From Leclercia sp. UBA7405 (GTDB lineage: Bacteria; Pseudomonadota; Gammaproteobacteria; Enterobacterales; Enterobacteriaceae), in NCBI GenBank assembly GCA_002469605.1, contig DKMV01000118.1, positions 5,319 to 10,617 on the forward strand: a stretch of 5,299 nucleotides of DNA. The letters run 5' to 3'. Below the pieces are notes generated by a model that was not told where the DNA came from, searched no databases, and saw only the letters and a program-made list of their open reading frames with translations. Each line of letters opens with the position of its first letter. The stretch's first letter is position 1. Position numbers and translations under genes: made by a program. Shown one piece after another: positions 1 to 5,299 of this stretch.

Positions 1-707
1 TTGAAGTCGGCGAAGCGGTAGAGCGGCTCGCTATAGCTGACCGGGTAATTAAGCAGGTGATAAGTGCCGAACCACAAGCCGCCGCGCAGAGAAAAGACCT
101 CCTGACGCACTGTGCCGTCGTACTTCCAGGGATAGCCGTCGGTATGCTTCTCGGCAAAGGCGATGCTGACCTGCATCGGCCCGCCGGTATGCACCGGGTT
201 AAGGGAGCCGAACAGCTTCTGCCCCATCGGCACCATATTGATAAAATCGTCAAAGATGGCGCTAAGCTGTTTTTCGGTTTTCACCGCATCCAGCCGGTCG
301 CTGTAGCTCTTGCCGTTGGGCGAGGGAATTTTAAGGGCCGTATGCACCACAAACGCCGGGATGTGCAGCTTCTCTGCCCGGCGATCAATCTCCTTCCAGG
401 CGATCTTATTGAGCCCCGGCACCGGGGGATCGGACTGATAGAGCGACTCCTGCTGGGCCACTGCCAGTACCGAGCAGACGTTCTCCTCGGTGGGGGCGAT
501 TTTCTGGCTGTCGAAGGTTTTTGCCAGCGCCGACGCCCACTGGTCGCGATCCTTCACGCTGGCAGGCATTTTTTGCCGCACCACGCTTGCCACATCAACA
601 GGTTTTTCGCCCTTTTTCAGCGGGGCGGCGCCCTCTTCCGCACAGCCGGCCAGCACCAGGGCGGCAAGCAGCGATAAGGGTAAGGCTCGCGGTACGGCAA
701 ATGTCAT
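1..707 (-). CDS. yaiW: YaiW, surface-exposed outer-membrane lipoprotein (DUF1615), 3' end cut by window edge
   Basis: YaiW is an outer-membrane lipoprotein that in E. coli works with SbmA in uptake of proline-rich antimicrobial peptides such as Bac7. The visible part is about 235 codons of a protein that is about 364 residues in E. coli, and it reads without a break to the window edge. The start is ATG at 707, with Shine-Dalgarno AGGGAG at 718-713. Residues 1-21 form a lipoprotein signal peptide with lipobox LAGC; Cys22 is the lipidation site, and the next residue is Ala rather than Asp, which fits sorting to the outer membrane. Segments such as KKGEKPVDVASVVRQKMPAS, NVCSVLAVAQQES, NMVPMGQKLFGSLNPVHTGG and RGGLWFGTYHLLNYP match E. 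coli YaiW as I remember it. The N-terminal 30 residues diverge most. It lies 14 bp downstream of sbmA on the same strand with no terminator between, so the two are cotranscribed. No enzymatic activity is assigned here. Confidence 0.96.
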   Translation of the reverse strand, partial: MTFAVPRALPLSLLAALVLAGCAEEGAAPLKKGEKPVDVASVVRQKMPASVKDRDQWASALAKTFDSQKIAPTEENVCSVLAVAQQESLYQSDPPVPGLNKIAWKEIDRRAEKLHIPAFVVHTALKIPSPNGKSYSDRLDAVKTEKQLSAIFDDFINMVPMGQKLFGSLNPVHTGGPMQVSIAFAEKHTDGYPWKYDGTVRQEVFSLRGGLWFGTYHLLNYPVSYSEPLYRFADF

Positions 708-721
708 AACAACTCCCTGTG

Positions 722-1942
722 TTAACTGAAGGTACTGGTCACTTCCTGCAGATCGCCATCGTCCAGCTCGCGCTCAAAGCTGCGCAGACGTTTATAGATG
801 GACATCAATTCCACCAGCGTGGTCCAGGAGTAGATCAGATACTGGAACGAGGTGCGCACCTGGCCAAAGACGTTAGTAATCTGGGTCATCAGGCCCAGCG
901 TAATGGTACCGGCAACAATCGACGGGAACAGCAGGAATAGACCGAATACGTTATCCACCTGCAGGTAAAGAATACGGGCGACGTTGAAGTACATATAGTG
1001 GAAATAGAGGCGGAAATAGTTCTGGCGCACGGCGCGGAACAGCTCGCGCACGGTGGGCGGCGAGGCGCGGCTGGGATCGTCCTCGCCATAGACCAGCTCT
1101 TTACGGTAGGCCGCTTCAACGCGCTGGTTTTTAAACTCCAGCCCCGGCAGCTTGATCCCCACCGCCGCCAGCAGACCGGTGCCCATCAGCGACCAGAGAA
1201 TAGCTGCGATCACCAGACCATAGGGGATATGCCCCACAATCGGCAGCTCCGGCACGTGGGCCGAGAGGGTCACCAGCACCGGCAGGAAGGCGATCAGGGT
1301 CATGATGGCATTGATAAAGCTGACGCCCATATCTTCAAGCGTCGAGGCAAAGCGCATGGTGTCTTCCTGCACACGCTGGGCGGCACCTTCGATATGGCGC
1401 AGGCGTTGCCAGTGGGCCATATAATATTCGTTCATGGCGGTACGCCAGCGGAAGACGTAGTGGCTGACAAAGAAGTTATTCAGTACGCCGATAATCACCG
1501 CAATCAGGGCGATACCGAGAAACACCCCTACGCCATGATAAAACTGATCGATGGTGACTTTATGCGGGGAGCTAAGCGCCTTCTGGATCAGATCGTAGAA
1601 AGGGGCATACCAGGCGTTAACCGCCACCCCCACTTCCACCAGAAACCAGGTGACAAAGATAATCAGCGCGGTGCCCAGTATCGACCAGTACTGCCAGCGG
1701 TGCGGGGAGTAGACAAACCAGAAGAGAGCGAAAAGCCCGACGCAAAGCGCATAGTAAGCGTAAAACAGCAGATAGCTGCGCGACCAGAAGCGCGCGGCGC
1801 TGATAGGGACATCGCCGGATGCGCCGGCCAGGCGCTCAAGCCAGGCGCCTCCCCCGGCCTGCCAGAGCACGACGGCGATCAGCGCCCAAATCAACGCCGA
1901 GAGGAAAAAGGGCCCCGGCTTTGGGAAAAATGACTTAAACAT
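722..1942 (-). CDS. sbmA: SbmA, proton-driven inner-membrane peptide antibiotic transporter
   Basis: SbmA is a homodimeric inner-membrane importer of the SbmA/BacA family. It resembles the membrane part of ABC exporters but has no nucleotide-binding domain and is driven by the proton gradient. Known cargoes in E. coli include microcins B17 and J25, bleomycin, Bac7-type peptides and peptide nucleic acids. The protein is 406 residues, exactly the E. coli length, and starts [10 protein letters not shown]. Hydrophobic spans appear at about 11-31, 58-78, 86-108, 138-160, 208-230, 240-262 and 325-352. The glutamates I recall as part of the proposed proton path are present at 203 (TLEDMG), 276 (NQRVEAAY) and 287 (YGEDD). 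The least conserved stretches are about 30-60 and the C-terminal tail. Start ATG at 1942 has Shine-Dalgarno AAGGAAG at 1953-1947. It is first in an operon with yaiW. A sigma-E type promoter lies about 90 bp upstream, in line with known sigma-E control of sbmA in E. coli. Confidence 0.98.
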   Translation of the reverse strand: MFKSFFPKPGPFFLSALIWALIAVVLWQAGGGAWLERLAGASGDVPISAARFWSRSYLLFYAYYALCVGLFALFWFVYSPHRWQYWSILGTALIIFVTWFLVEVGVAVNAWYAPFYDLIQKALSSPHKVTIDQFYHGVGVFLGIALIAVIIGVLNNFFVSHYVFRWRTAMNEYYMAHWQRLRHIEGAAQRVQEDTMRFASTLEDMGVSFINAIMTLIAFLPVLVTLSAHVPELPIVGHIPYGLVIAAILWSLMGTGLLAAVGIKLPGLEFKNQRVEAAYRKELVYGEDDPSRASPPTVRELFRAVRQNYFRLYFHYMYFNVARILYLQVDNVFGLFLLFPSIVAGTITLGLMTQITNVFGQVRTSFQYLIYSWTTLVELMSIYKRLRSFERELDDGDLQEVTSTFS

Positions 1943-1973
1943 AACGCTTCCTTCTTATCTTTATGACTTTTGC

Positions 1974-1986
1974 TGTGTTTAACACA
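1974..1986. repeat. 13-bp palindrome in the sbmA leader
   Basis: The sequence TGTGTTTAACACA has two perfect 6-bp arms around one central base, and lies 31-43 bp upstream of the sbmA start codon. As RNA only a weak 4-bp stem with a 5-base loop could form, so if it matters at all it is more likely a protein-binding site on DNA. I do not recognise it as the site of any named regulator, and a chance palindrome of this size in AT-rich leader DNA is plausible. Confidence 0.25.
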
Positions 1987-1999
1987 TCACTACGACGTC

Positions 2000-2022
2000 C
2001 ACGAGCCGTCTGCCGGCTCGTG
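2000..2022 (-). repeat. Perfect 9-bp hairpin at the 5' end of the sbmA transcript
   Basis: Arms at 2000-2008 (CACGAGCCG) and 2014-2022 (CGGCTCGTG) are perfectly complementary around a 5-base loop. The stem is GC-rich and should be stable as RNA. No T-run follows on either strand, so it does not look like a standard intrinsic terminator for the hydrolase gene upstream. If the sigma-E promoter call is right, transcription starts near 2024-2025 and the stem begins only a few bases from the 5' end of the sbmA-yaiW mRNA, a position typical of stems that protect mRNA from RppH/RNase E attack. That role is inferred. Confidence 0.6.
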
Positions 2023-2030
2023 CAAGAAAA

Positions 2031-2057
2031 TCAGACCTGACGGGCGATTATTAGTTC
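2031..2057 (-). promoter_or_regulatory. Sigma-E (RpoE) type promoter for sbmA-yaiW
   Basis: On the minus strand GAACTA (2057-2052) is followed after exactly 16 bp by TCTGA (2035-2031). The RpoE consensus is about GGAACTT, 16-17 bp, TCTGA, so the -10 core is perfect and the -35 core matches GAACT; an A-rich stretch just upstream also fits. A start near 2024-2025 would give a leader of about 82 nt for sbmA. In E. coli sbmA and yaiW belong to the sigma-E regulon, which supports the call. The -35 element overlaps the TAA stop (2053-2051) of the neighbouring hydrolase gene. Confidence 0.75.
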
Positions 2058-2584
2058 GTTTTCCAGCTGGCGAGAATTGTTTCGGTGAGTTTCACTTCGG
2101 GCGGATTGGCCGGCGCAATAAAATCGCTCCAGACATCGTTATAGTGGTTAATCAGGGTTTCTGCTGGTGCCGCCGCACGGTCGGCGGTGGTATGGGCATC
2201 TTTTGCAACGGTGATATGGTACCCACGGCTCACGCCGTTTTTGAAGGTAGCGTCCACGCAGTAGTCGGTCGCGCAGCCGCAGATGACAAACCGGTCGATC
2301 CCCTGCTCCCGCAGCAGCGCCTCGAGTCCGGTGCCATAAAAGGCATCGCAGGCGGTTTTGGTGACATAAAACGCCCCCTCCGGCTGCAGCAGCTCCGGCA
2401 GCAGGGCAAAGCCCTCGCTGCCTTCCTCCAGCCCGCCCGGTCCTGCATGCTGAATAAAAATCACCGTATCGGCAGCCTGGGTCAGCTGATTGATTCGCGA
2501 AACACATAATTCACGCTGAAGCCGCGGCGTGGCAAACACCCCCTGCTGCATATCGATAACCATTACCACGCGTTTTTCAGACAT
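2051..2584 (-). CDS. Isochorismatase-like cysteine hydrolase, substrate unknown
   Basis: This 177-residue cytoplasmic protein belongs to the isochorismatase-like superfamily, whose members hydrolyse amides or vinyl ethers (nicotinamidase, N-carbamoylsarcosine amidase, isochorismatase). The catalytic triad is intact: Asp11 in MVIDMQQG, Lys76 in VTKTACDAF, and Cys109 in the signature CGCATDYCVDAT. The length is typical of a stand-alone single-domain member, and the Rossmann-like alternation of hydrophobic strands is visible. Start ATG at 2584 is preceded by GGAG at 2594-2591 with good spacing. It lacks the carrier-protein domain of EntB, and I see no PncA metal-binding motif, so an uncharacterised amidohydrolase is the safest description. 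It lies between sbmA and ampH, which are direct neighbours in E. coli K-12. It runs in the sbmA direction, 108 bp upstream, with no clear terminator, so read-through into sbmA is possible. Family call sure, function unknown. Confidence 0.93.
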   Translation of the reverse strand: MSEKRVVMVIDMQQGVFATPRLQRELCVSRINQLTQAADTVIFIQHAGPGGLEEGSEGFALLPELLQPEGAFYVTKTACDAFYGTGLEALLREQGIDRFVICGCATDYCVDATFKNGVSRGYHITVAKDAHTTADRAAAPAETLINHYNDVWSDFIAPANPPEVKLTETILASWKTN

Positions 2585-2619
2585 TGTTTTCTCCGGGAGA
2601 GGCCAGGTTAAGAAGCCCT

Positions 2620-2625
2620 ATCATA
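2620..2625 (-). promoter_or_regulatory. Possible -10 box for the cysteine hydrolase gene
   Basis: TATGAT on the minus strand (2625-2620) matches the sigma-70 consensus TATAAT at five of six bases, 36 bp upstream of the start codon. No acceptable -35 box stands at the usual distance and there is no extended -10 TG. It lies inside a direct repeat: AAGCCC occurs at 2613-2618 and 2625-2630 with a 12-bp period, which might recruit an activator. Weak evidence. Confidence 0.28.
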
Positions 2626-2707
2626 AGCCCGATGTCACAAATTGGGAGACGAAAGGCGATGAAATTGTTTTTATTTACTCGAGGTTACGTTTTTCCCGCT
2701 ATTGTTA

Positions 2708-2726
2708 TGCAATTCGCCCCATTGCA
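2708..2726. repeat. 6-bp dyad at the ampH -35 region
   Basis: TGCAAT (2708-2713) and ATTGCA (2721-2726) are perfect inverted half-sites separated by 7 bp. The right arm coincides with the proposed ampH -35 box, where a bound repressor would block transcription. I do not recognise the regulator, and a 6-bp dyad can arise by chance. Confidence 0.3.
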
Positions 2727-2748
2727 CCGGGTCCGTTAGTAGTATAAA
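2721..2748 (+). promoter_or_regulatory. Candidate sigma-70 promoter for ampH
   Basis: The -10 box TATAAA (2743-2748) matches five of six consensus bases and stands alone in otherwise mixed sequence. The -35 region is poor: ATTGCA (2721-2726) with a 16-bp spacer, or TTGCAC (2722-2727) with 15 bp. Transcription would start near 2755, giving a leader of about 35 nt to the TTG start at 2789. It would lie downstream of the only other in-frame start (TTG at 2702), which argues against the longer protein. Confidence 0.5.
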
Positions 2749-2776
2749 TACGCACTATTATCTTCATTCACCACAT

Positions 2777-2791
2777 GGATGCTTTTCGTTG
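2777..2791 (+). promoter_or_regulatory. Weak ribosome-binding site and TTG start of ampH
   Basis: A minimal GGA (2777-2779) sits 9 bases before TTG at 2789-2791. The two nearby ATGs (2775 and 2779) are out of frame, and the first in-frame internal Met is residue 51, past the signal peptide. TTG at 2789 gives a 21-residue signal peptide ending AQA before AQP and a 385-residue total, both matching E. coli AmpH, so it is the supported start despite the poor Shine-Dalgarno and non-ATG codon. Confidence 0.8.
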
Positions 2792-3946
2792 AAACCTGGT
2801 CTTATTTCCGCCGCCGCGCTCTTTGCGGTGAGCTTATCGACAGCGCAGGCTGCCCAGCCGCTGACGGCCCCGGCCCTCGCCTCCGACATTGCCGATCGTT
2901 ACGCCAACCTCATCTATTACGGCAGCGGCGCAACCGGCATGGCGCTGGTGGTTATTGATGGTAATCAGCGTGTTTTCCGCAGCTTCGGTGAAACGCGCCC
3001 CGGCAACAACGTGCATCCGCAGCTCGACTCGGTGATACGCATCGCCTCCCTGACCAAGCTGATGACCAGCGAAATGCTGGTGAAGCTGCTGGATCAGGGA
3101 GTGGTTAAACTGAACGATCCCCTGAGTAAATATGCACCGCCTGGCGCCCGGGTGCCGACCTATCAGGGAACGCCTATTACCCTGGTGAATCTGGCGACCC
3201 ACACCAGCGCCCTGCCCCGCGAGCAGCCCGGCGGCGCGGCGCATCGCCCGGTCTTCGTCTGGCCCACCCGCGAGCAGCGCTGGAATTACCTCAGCACCGC
3301 CACCCTGAAGAGCGCCCCTGGCTCACAGGCCGCCTACTCAAATCTGGCTTTTGATTTACTGGCGGACGCGCTGGCCAGCGCCTCCGGCAAGCCCTATACC
3401 CAGCTTTTTGAAGAGCAGATCACTCGCCCGCTGGGTATGAAAGACACTACCTTTACCCCGTCGCCGGATCAGTGCAAACGCCTGATGGTGGCAGAGAAAG
3501 GCGCCAGCCCCTGTAATAACACCCTGGCGGCCATCGGCAGCGGCGGGGTTTACTCCACGCCTGGGGATATGATGCGCTGGATGCAGCAATTCCTCTCCTC
3601 CGATTTTTATGCCCGCAGTAATCAGGCCGACCGTATGCAGACCATCATCTATAAGCGCAACCAGTTCCAGCGCGTTATCGGGATGGACGTGCCGGGTAAA
3701 GCGGATGCGCTGGGTCTGGGCTGGGTCTATATGGCACCGAAGGATGGCCGTCCGGGGATCATTCAAAAAACGGGCGGCGGCGGCGGCTTTATCACCTATA
3801 TGGCGATGATCCCGCAGGCCAACGTGGGGGCGTTTGTGGTGGTCACCCGCTCCCCCAATACCCGCTTCGTCAATATGAGTGATGGTATTAATAACCTGGT
3901 TGCCGAGCTAAGCGAGAACAAAGCGCAGGTCGTGCCCGCCTCCTGA
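2789..3946 (+). CDS. ampH: AmpH, periplasmic class C-type penicillin-binding protein (DD-carboxypeptidase/DD-endopeptidase)
   Basis: AmpH is a low-molecular-mass penicillin-binding protein related to class C beta-lactamases. In E. coli it cleaves the terminal D-Ala of peptidoglycan side chains and D-Ala-meso-DAP cross-links, with a role in wall remodelling and recycling; it is not a resistance-grade beta-lactamase. The 385-residue product, from TTG, equals the E. coli length. Residues 1-21 are a Sec signal peptide cut at AQA-AQP. The three active-site motifs of the serine penicilloyl-transferase fold are intact: SLTK at 87-90 (nucleophile Ser87), YSN at 183-185 and KTGG at 327-330, followed by three more glycines as in E. 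coli. The central stretch, such as LATHTSALPREQPGGAAHRP, is nearly invariant. It is transcribed away from the hydrolase gene and from sbmA, and converges on the yaiV remnant 5 bp beyond its stop. No frameshift or missing residue is seen. Confidence 0.97.
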   Translation: MKPGLISAAALFAVSLSTAQAAQPLTAPALASDIADRYANLIYYGSGATGMALVVIDGNQRVFRSFGETRPGNNVHPQLDSVIRIASLTKLMTSEMLVKLLDQGVVKLNDPLSKYAPPGARVPTYQGTPITLVNLATHTSALPREQPGGAAHRPVFVWPTREQRWNYLSTATLKSAPGSQAAYSNLAFDLLADALASASGKPYTQLFEEQITRPLGMKDTTFTPSPDQCKRLMVAEKGASPCNNTLAAIGSGGVYSTPGDMMRWMQQFLSSDFYARSNQADRMQTIIYKRNQFQRVIGMDVPGKADALGLGWVYMAPKDGRPGIIQKTGGGGGFITYMAMIPQANVGAFVVVTRSPNTRFVNMSDGINNLVAELSENKAQVVPAS

Positions 3947-3951
3947 ATGCG

Positions 3952-4065
3952 CTAATACTGTGAGGGCAAACGGTTGATGCCGACCAGTTTGCCCCGCTCC
4001 ATCTGGATATAATTTCCCTGCCGCAACGCGGCCAGCGATTTAGCGGCAGCGCGCCTGCGATCGAC
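3952..4065 (-). pseudogene. yaiV: C-terminal remnant of yaiV/iprA (winged-helix regulator)
   Basis: Read on the minus strand, 37 codons end at TAG (3954-3952). They include LAALRQGNYIQMERGK followed by LVGINRLPSQY, which aligns without gaps to the end of E. coli YaiV as I recall it (LAALRKGGYIEMNKGK, then LVAINRLPSEY). This is the end of the winged helix-turn-helix domain. In Salmonella the protein is IprA, which lowers hydrogen peroxide resistance. In E. coli yaiV likewise converges with ampH at this place. An in-frame TAA stands at 4068-4066, just upstream of the match, and no further YaiV-like sequence is seen in any frame on the hemB side, so about 165-170 N-terminal residues of a protein of roughly 207 are gone. 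The remnant has no plausible start and is not expected to be expressed. The retained reading frame and strong similarity point to a fairly recent loss. The match is from memory. Confidence 0.85.
3964..3994. repeat. 8-bp inverted repeat just past ampH
   Basis: GGGCAAAC (3964-3971) and GTTTGCCC (3987-3994) are perfectly complementary; GGT (3972-3974) and ACC (3983-3985) can extend the stem around one bulged A. It starts 18 bp after the ampH stop and could terminate or protect the ampH transcript, but no T-run follows on the plus strand. It is also inside the yaiV-derived coding sequence, so it may simply be codon-determined. Confidence 0.4.
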
Positions 4066-4366
4066 TTAGATAGAATGAGATCTTCAACAACCTGAAAGAA
4101 CAGGGAAAATAATTAAAAACTCGCAATTTAATATTTATATGAAGGCCCGGCTGAATAGTAAAACCGCAGCGGGCAGATAGCTAAAAAAATAACAGAAGAT
4201 GCTCATCGCTTTATTTGTAATAACAAACTTTATTTCAGGCAAATTAAGCTAATAGTCATTCCATGCGCAGGCCGGCTCGCCTGACCATAACGACAACTTT
4301 AGTAAAACAGCCTGCCGCCATATCGGGTAAACTAAGGATCCATGTTTCACGAACGTCAGGCATATC
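4066..4366. other. Non-coding region between the yaiV remnant and hemB
   Basis: About 300 bp with no supportable gene. The section from about 4100 to 4260 is clearly AT-rich against the GC-rich genes around it, with many A and T runs and stops in all frames; 4261-4366 is closer to average. It must hold the hemB promoter, but I find no pair of boxes good enough to call: TAAACT at 4328-4333 resembles a -10 but has no -35. A short plus-strand frame reading NEIFNNLKEQGK then TAA (4074-4112), preceded by a stop, could be the tail of a lost gene. In E. coli K-12 this interval holds the rest of yaiV and the autotransporter pseudogene yaiT, both absent here. Confidence 0.7.
4145..4174. repeat. Bulged 8-bp hairpin in the AT-rich spacer
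   Basis: GCCC (4145-4148) plus GCTG (4150-4153), with G4149 bulged, pairs with CAGC (4167-4170) plus GGGC (4171-4174) across a 13-base loop. It is a GC-rich island in AT-rich surroundings. No T-run follows directly on either strand, so it is not a standard terminator. It may be a relic of a lost gene's 3' end or chance. Confidence 0.35.
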
Positions 4367-5299
4367 ATGACCGATTTAATTGCACGTCCCCGTCGTCTGC
4401 GCAAATCTCCGGCTCTGCGCGCGTTATTTGAAGAGACAACCCTCTCCTTAAACGATCTGGTGTTGCCAATTTTTGTTGAAGAAGAGATTGATGACTACAA
4501 GGCCATCGACGCCATGCCTGGCGTGATGCGCATCCCCGAGAAACACCTGGCACGCGAGATCGAGCGCATCGCCAATGCGGGCATCCGGTCGGTCATGACC
4601 TTTGGCATCTCCCACCACACCGACGCCACCGGCAGCGATGCCTGGCGCGAAGATGGCCTGGTGGCGCGTATGTCCCGCATCTGCAAAGAGGCGGTGCCGG
4701 AGATGATCGTCATGTCCGACACCTGCTTCTGCGAATATACCTCCCATGGCCACTGCGGCGTGCTGTGCGACCACGGCGTGGATAACGACGCCACCCTGCA
4801 AAACCTGGGCAAACAGGCGGTGGTTGCCGCCGCTGCGGGTGCCGACTTTATCGCCCCTTCCGCAGCGATGGACGGCCAGGTGCAGGCCATTCGCCAGGCG
4901 CTGGACGCGGCGGGCTTTACCGACACCGCCATCATGTCCTACTCCACCAAGTTCGCCTCGTCGTTCTACGGCCCGTTCCGTGAAGCGGCGGGTACCGCGC
5001 TGAAAGGGGATCGCAAAACCTATCAGATGAACCCGCTGAACCGCCGGGAAGCGATCCGCGAATCCCTGCTCGACGAAGCCCAGGGCGCAGACTGCCTGAT
5101 GGTGAAACCGGCGGGCGCCTATCTGGATATCCTGCGTGACATCCGCGAGCGCACCGAGCTGCCGCTGGGGGCCTACCAGGTGAGCGGCGAGTACGCGATG
5201 ATCAAATTTGCCGCTCAGGCCGGGGCCATCGACGAAGAGAAAGTGATCCTTGAAAGCCTGGGGGCGATCAAGCGCGCGGGCGCGGATCTGATCTTCAGC
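4367..5299 (+). CDS. hemB: HemB, delta-aminolevulinic acid dehydratase (porphobilinogen synthase), 3' end cut by window edge
   Basis: HemB condenses two molecules of 5-aminolevulinate to porphobilinogen, the common pyrrole precursor of heme, siroheme and cobalamin, in the cytoplasm as a metal-dependent homo-octamer. The window shows 311 of about 324 codons, ending in GADLIFS. Catalytic residues are present: Lys195 in [10 protein letters not shown] and the Schiff-base Lys247 in [10 protein letters not shown]. The zinc-binding cysteines Cys120, Cys122 and Cys130 lie in [14 protein letters not shown], marking the zinc-type enzyme, and the magnesium-associated region is conserved. The start ATG at 4367, giving [15 protein letters not shown], matches E. 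coli; the Shine-Dalgarno is only CAGG at 4357-4360. Identity with E. coli is very high along the whole length, with conservative changes such as QTVP to EAVP near residue 108. It is an essential housekeeping gene with its own leader and is not in an operon with ampH, from which 420 bp separate it. Confidence 0.98.
   Translation, partial: MTDLIARPRRLRKSPALRALFEETTLSLNDLVLPIFVEEEIDDYKAIDAMPGVMRIPEKHLAREIERIANAGIRSVMTFGISHHTDATGSDAWREDGLVARMSRICKEAVPEMIVMSDTCFCEYTSHGHCGVLCDHGVDNDATLQNLGKQAVVAAAAGADFIAPSAAMDGQVQAIRQALDAAGFTDTAIMSYSTKFASSFYGPFREAAGTALKGDRKTYQMNPLNRREAIRESLLDEAQGADCLMVKPAGAYLDILRDIRERTELPLGAYQVSGEYAMIKFAAQAGAIDEEKVILESLGAIKRAGADLIFS

Noticed and set aside
57..677. Open frame on the plus strand antisense to yaiW
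   Set aside because: The minus strand encodes a clear YaiW with lipobox and ribosome-binding site; the plus frame has unnatural composition.
998..1933. Long open frame on the plus strand (311 codons) antisense to sbmA
   Set aside because: It lies wholly inside the well-supported sbmA on the opposite strand, and its His/Gln/Gly-rich product resembles no family. It is a by-product of GC-rich codon use.
2000..2022. Intrinsic terminator for the cysteine hydrolase gene
   Set aside because: The stem is good but no T-run follows in the direction of transcription, so it is listed as a hairpin only.
1970..2509. Plus-strand frame over the sbmA leader and the cysteine hydrolase gene
   Set aside because: It overlaps an intact catalytic-triad protein on the other strand and shows no domain or convincing ribosome-binding site.
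2834..3766. Minus-strand frames (2834-3244 and 3356-3766) inside ampH
   Set aside because: ampH is intact with all three active-site motifs; these frames are shadows.
3767..3788. GGC-repeat tract in ampH encoding five glycines
   Set aside because: It looks like a slippage-prone repeat, but the same glycine run after the KTG motif is part of E. coli AmpH and is not unusual.
4267..4315. GCAGGC (4267-4272) able to pair with GCCTG at 4279-4283 or GCCTGC at 4310-4315, suggesting a switch upstream of hemB
   Set aside because: Stems are only 5-6 bp, the transcript start of hemB is unknown, and no riboswitch or leader peptide is recognisable.
4328..4333. TAAACT as a hemB -10 box
   Set aside because: No -35 box at 15-19 bp and only four of six consensus bases, so it is not annotated as a promoter.
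4365..4935. Minus-strand frames opposite hemB
   Set aside because: hemB matches along its full visible length; the opposite frames have no recognisable features.

Overview
The window is chromosomal DNA from a member of the Enterobacteriaceae, close to Enterobacter, Klebsiella or Citrobacter. This rests on near-identical, equal-length matches, from memory, to Escherichia coli SbmA (406 residues) and AmpH (385 residues), strong matches to HemB and YaiW, and the same gene order as the E. coli yaiW-sbmA-ampH-(yaiV)-hemB neighbourhood. The genes are GC-rich; the only AT-rich stretch lies upstream of hemB. The genus cannot be fixed from sequence alone.

Layout. Positions 1-707 (minus) hold the N-terminal two thirds of yaiW, an outer-membrane lipoprotein that runs off the left edge. 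Positions 722-1942 (minus) hold sbmA, the inner-membrane peptide importer, 14 bp upstream of yaiW and clearly in one operon with it. A sigma-E type promoter (GAACTA, 16 bp, TCTGA) drives the pair; its -35 box overlaps the stop codon of the next gene. Positions 2051-2584 (minus) hold an isochorismatase-like cysteine hydrolase that E. coli K-12 does not have here. Divergent from it, ampH (2789-3946, plus) encodes a periplasmic class C-type penicillin-binding protein and starts with TTG. Convergent with ampH, and 5 bp past its stop, is a 37-codon remnant (3952-4065, minus) of the C-terminus of yaiV/iprA, with the rest of that gene gone. About 300 bp of non-coding, partly AT-rich DNA follows, then hemB (4367 to the right edge, plus), the second enzyme of the tetrapyrrole pathway.

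How they fit together. SbmA and YaiW form a peptide-uptake pair spanning the two membranes and are known members of the sigma-E envelope-stress regulon. AmpH trims peptidoglycan cross-links and side chains in the periplasm, so the left part of the window is an envelope cluster. The cysteine hydrolase has an intact catalytic triad but no assignable substrate. hemB is unrelated housekeeping.

I see no mobile element, CRISPR array, tRNA or rRNA, and no convincing new multi-gene system. The most noteworthy points are the decayed iprA remnant, the inserted hydrolase gene, and the sbmA promoter and leader structure built into that gene's 3' end.
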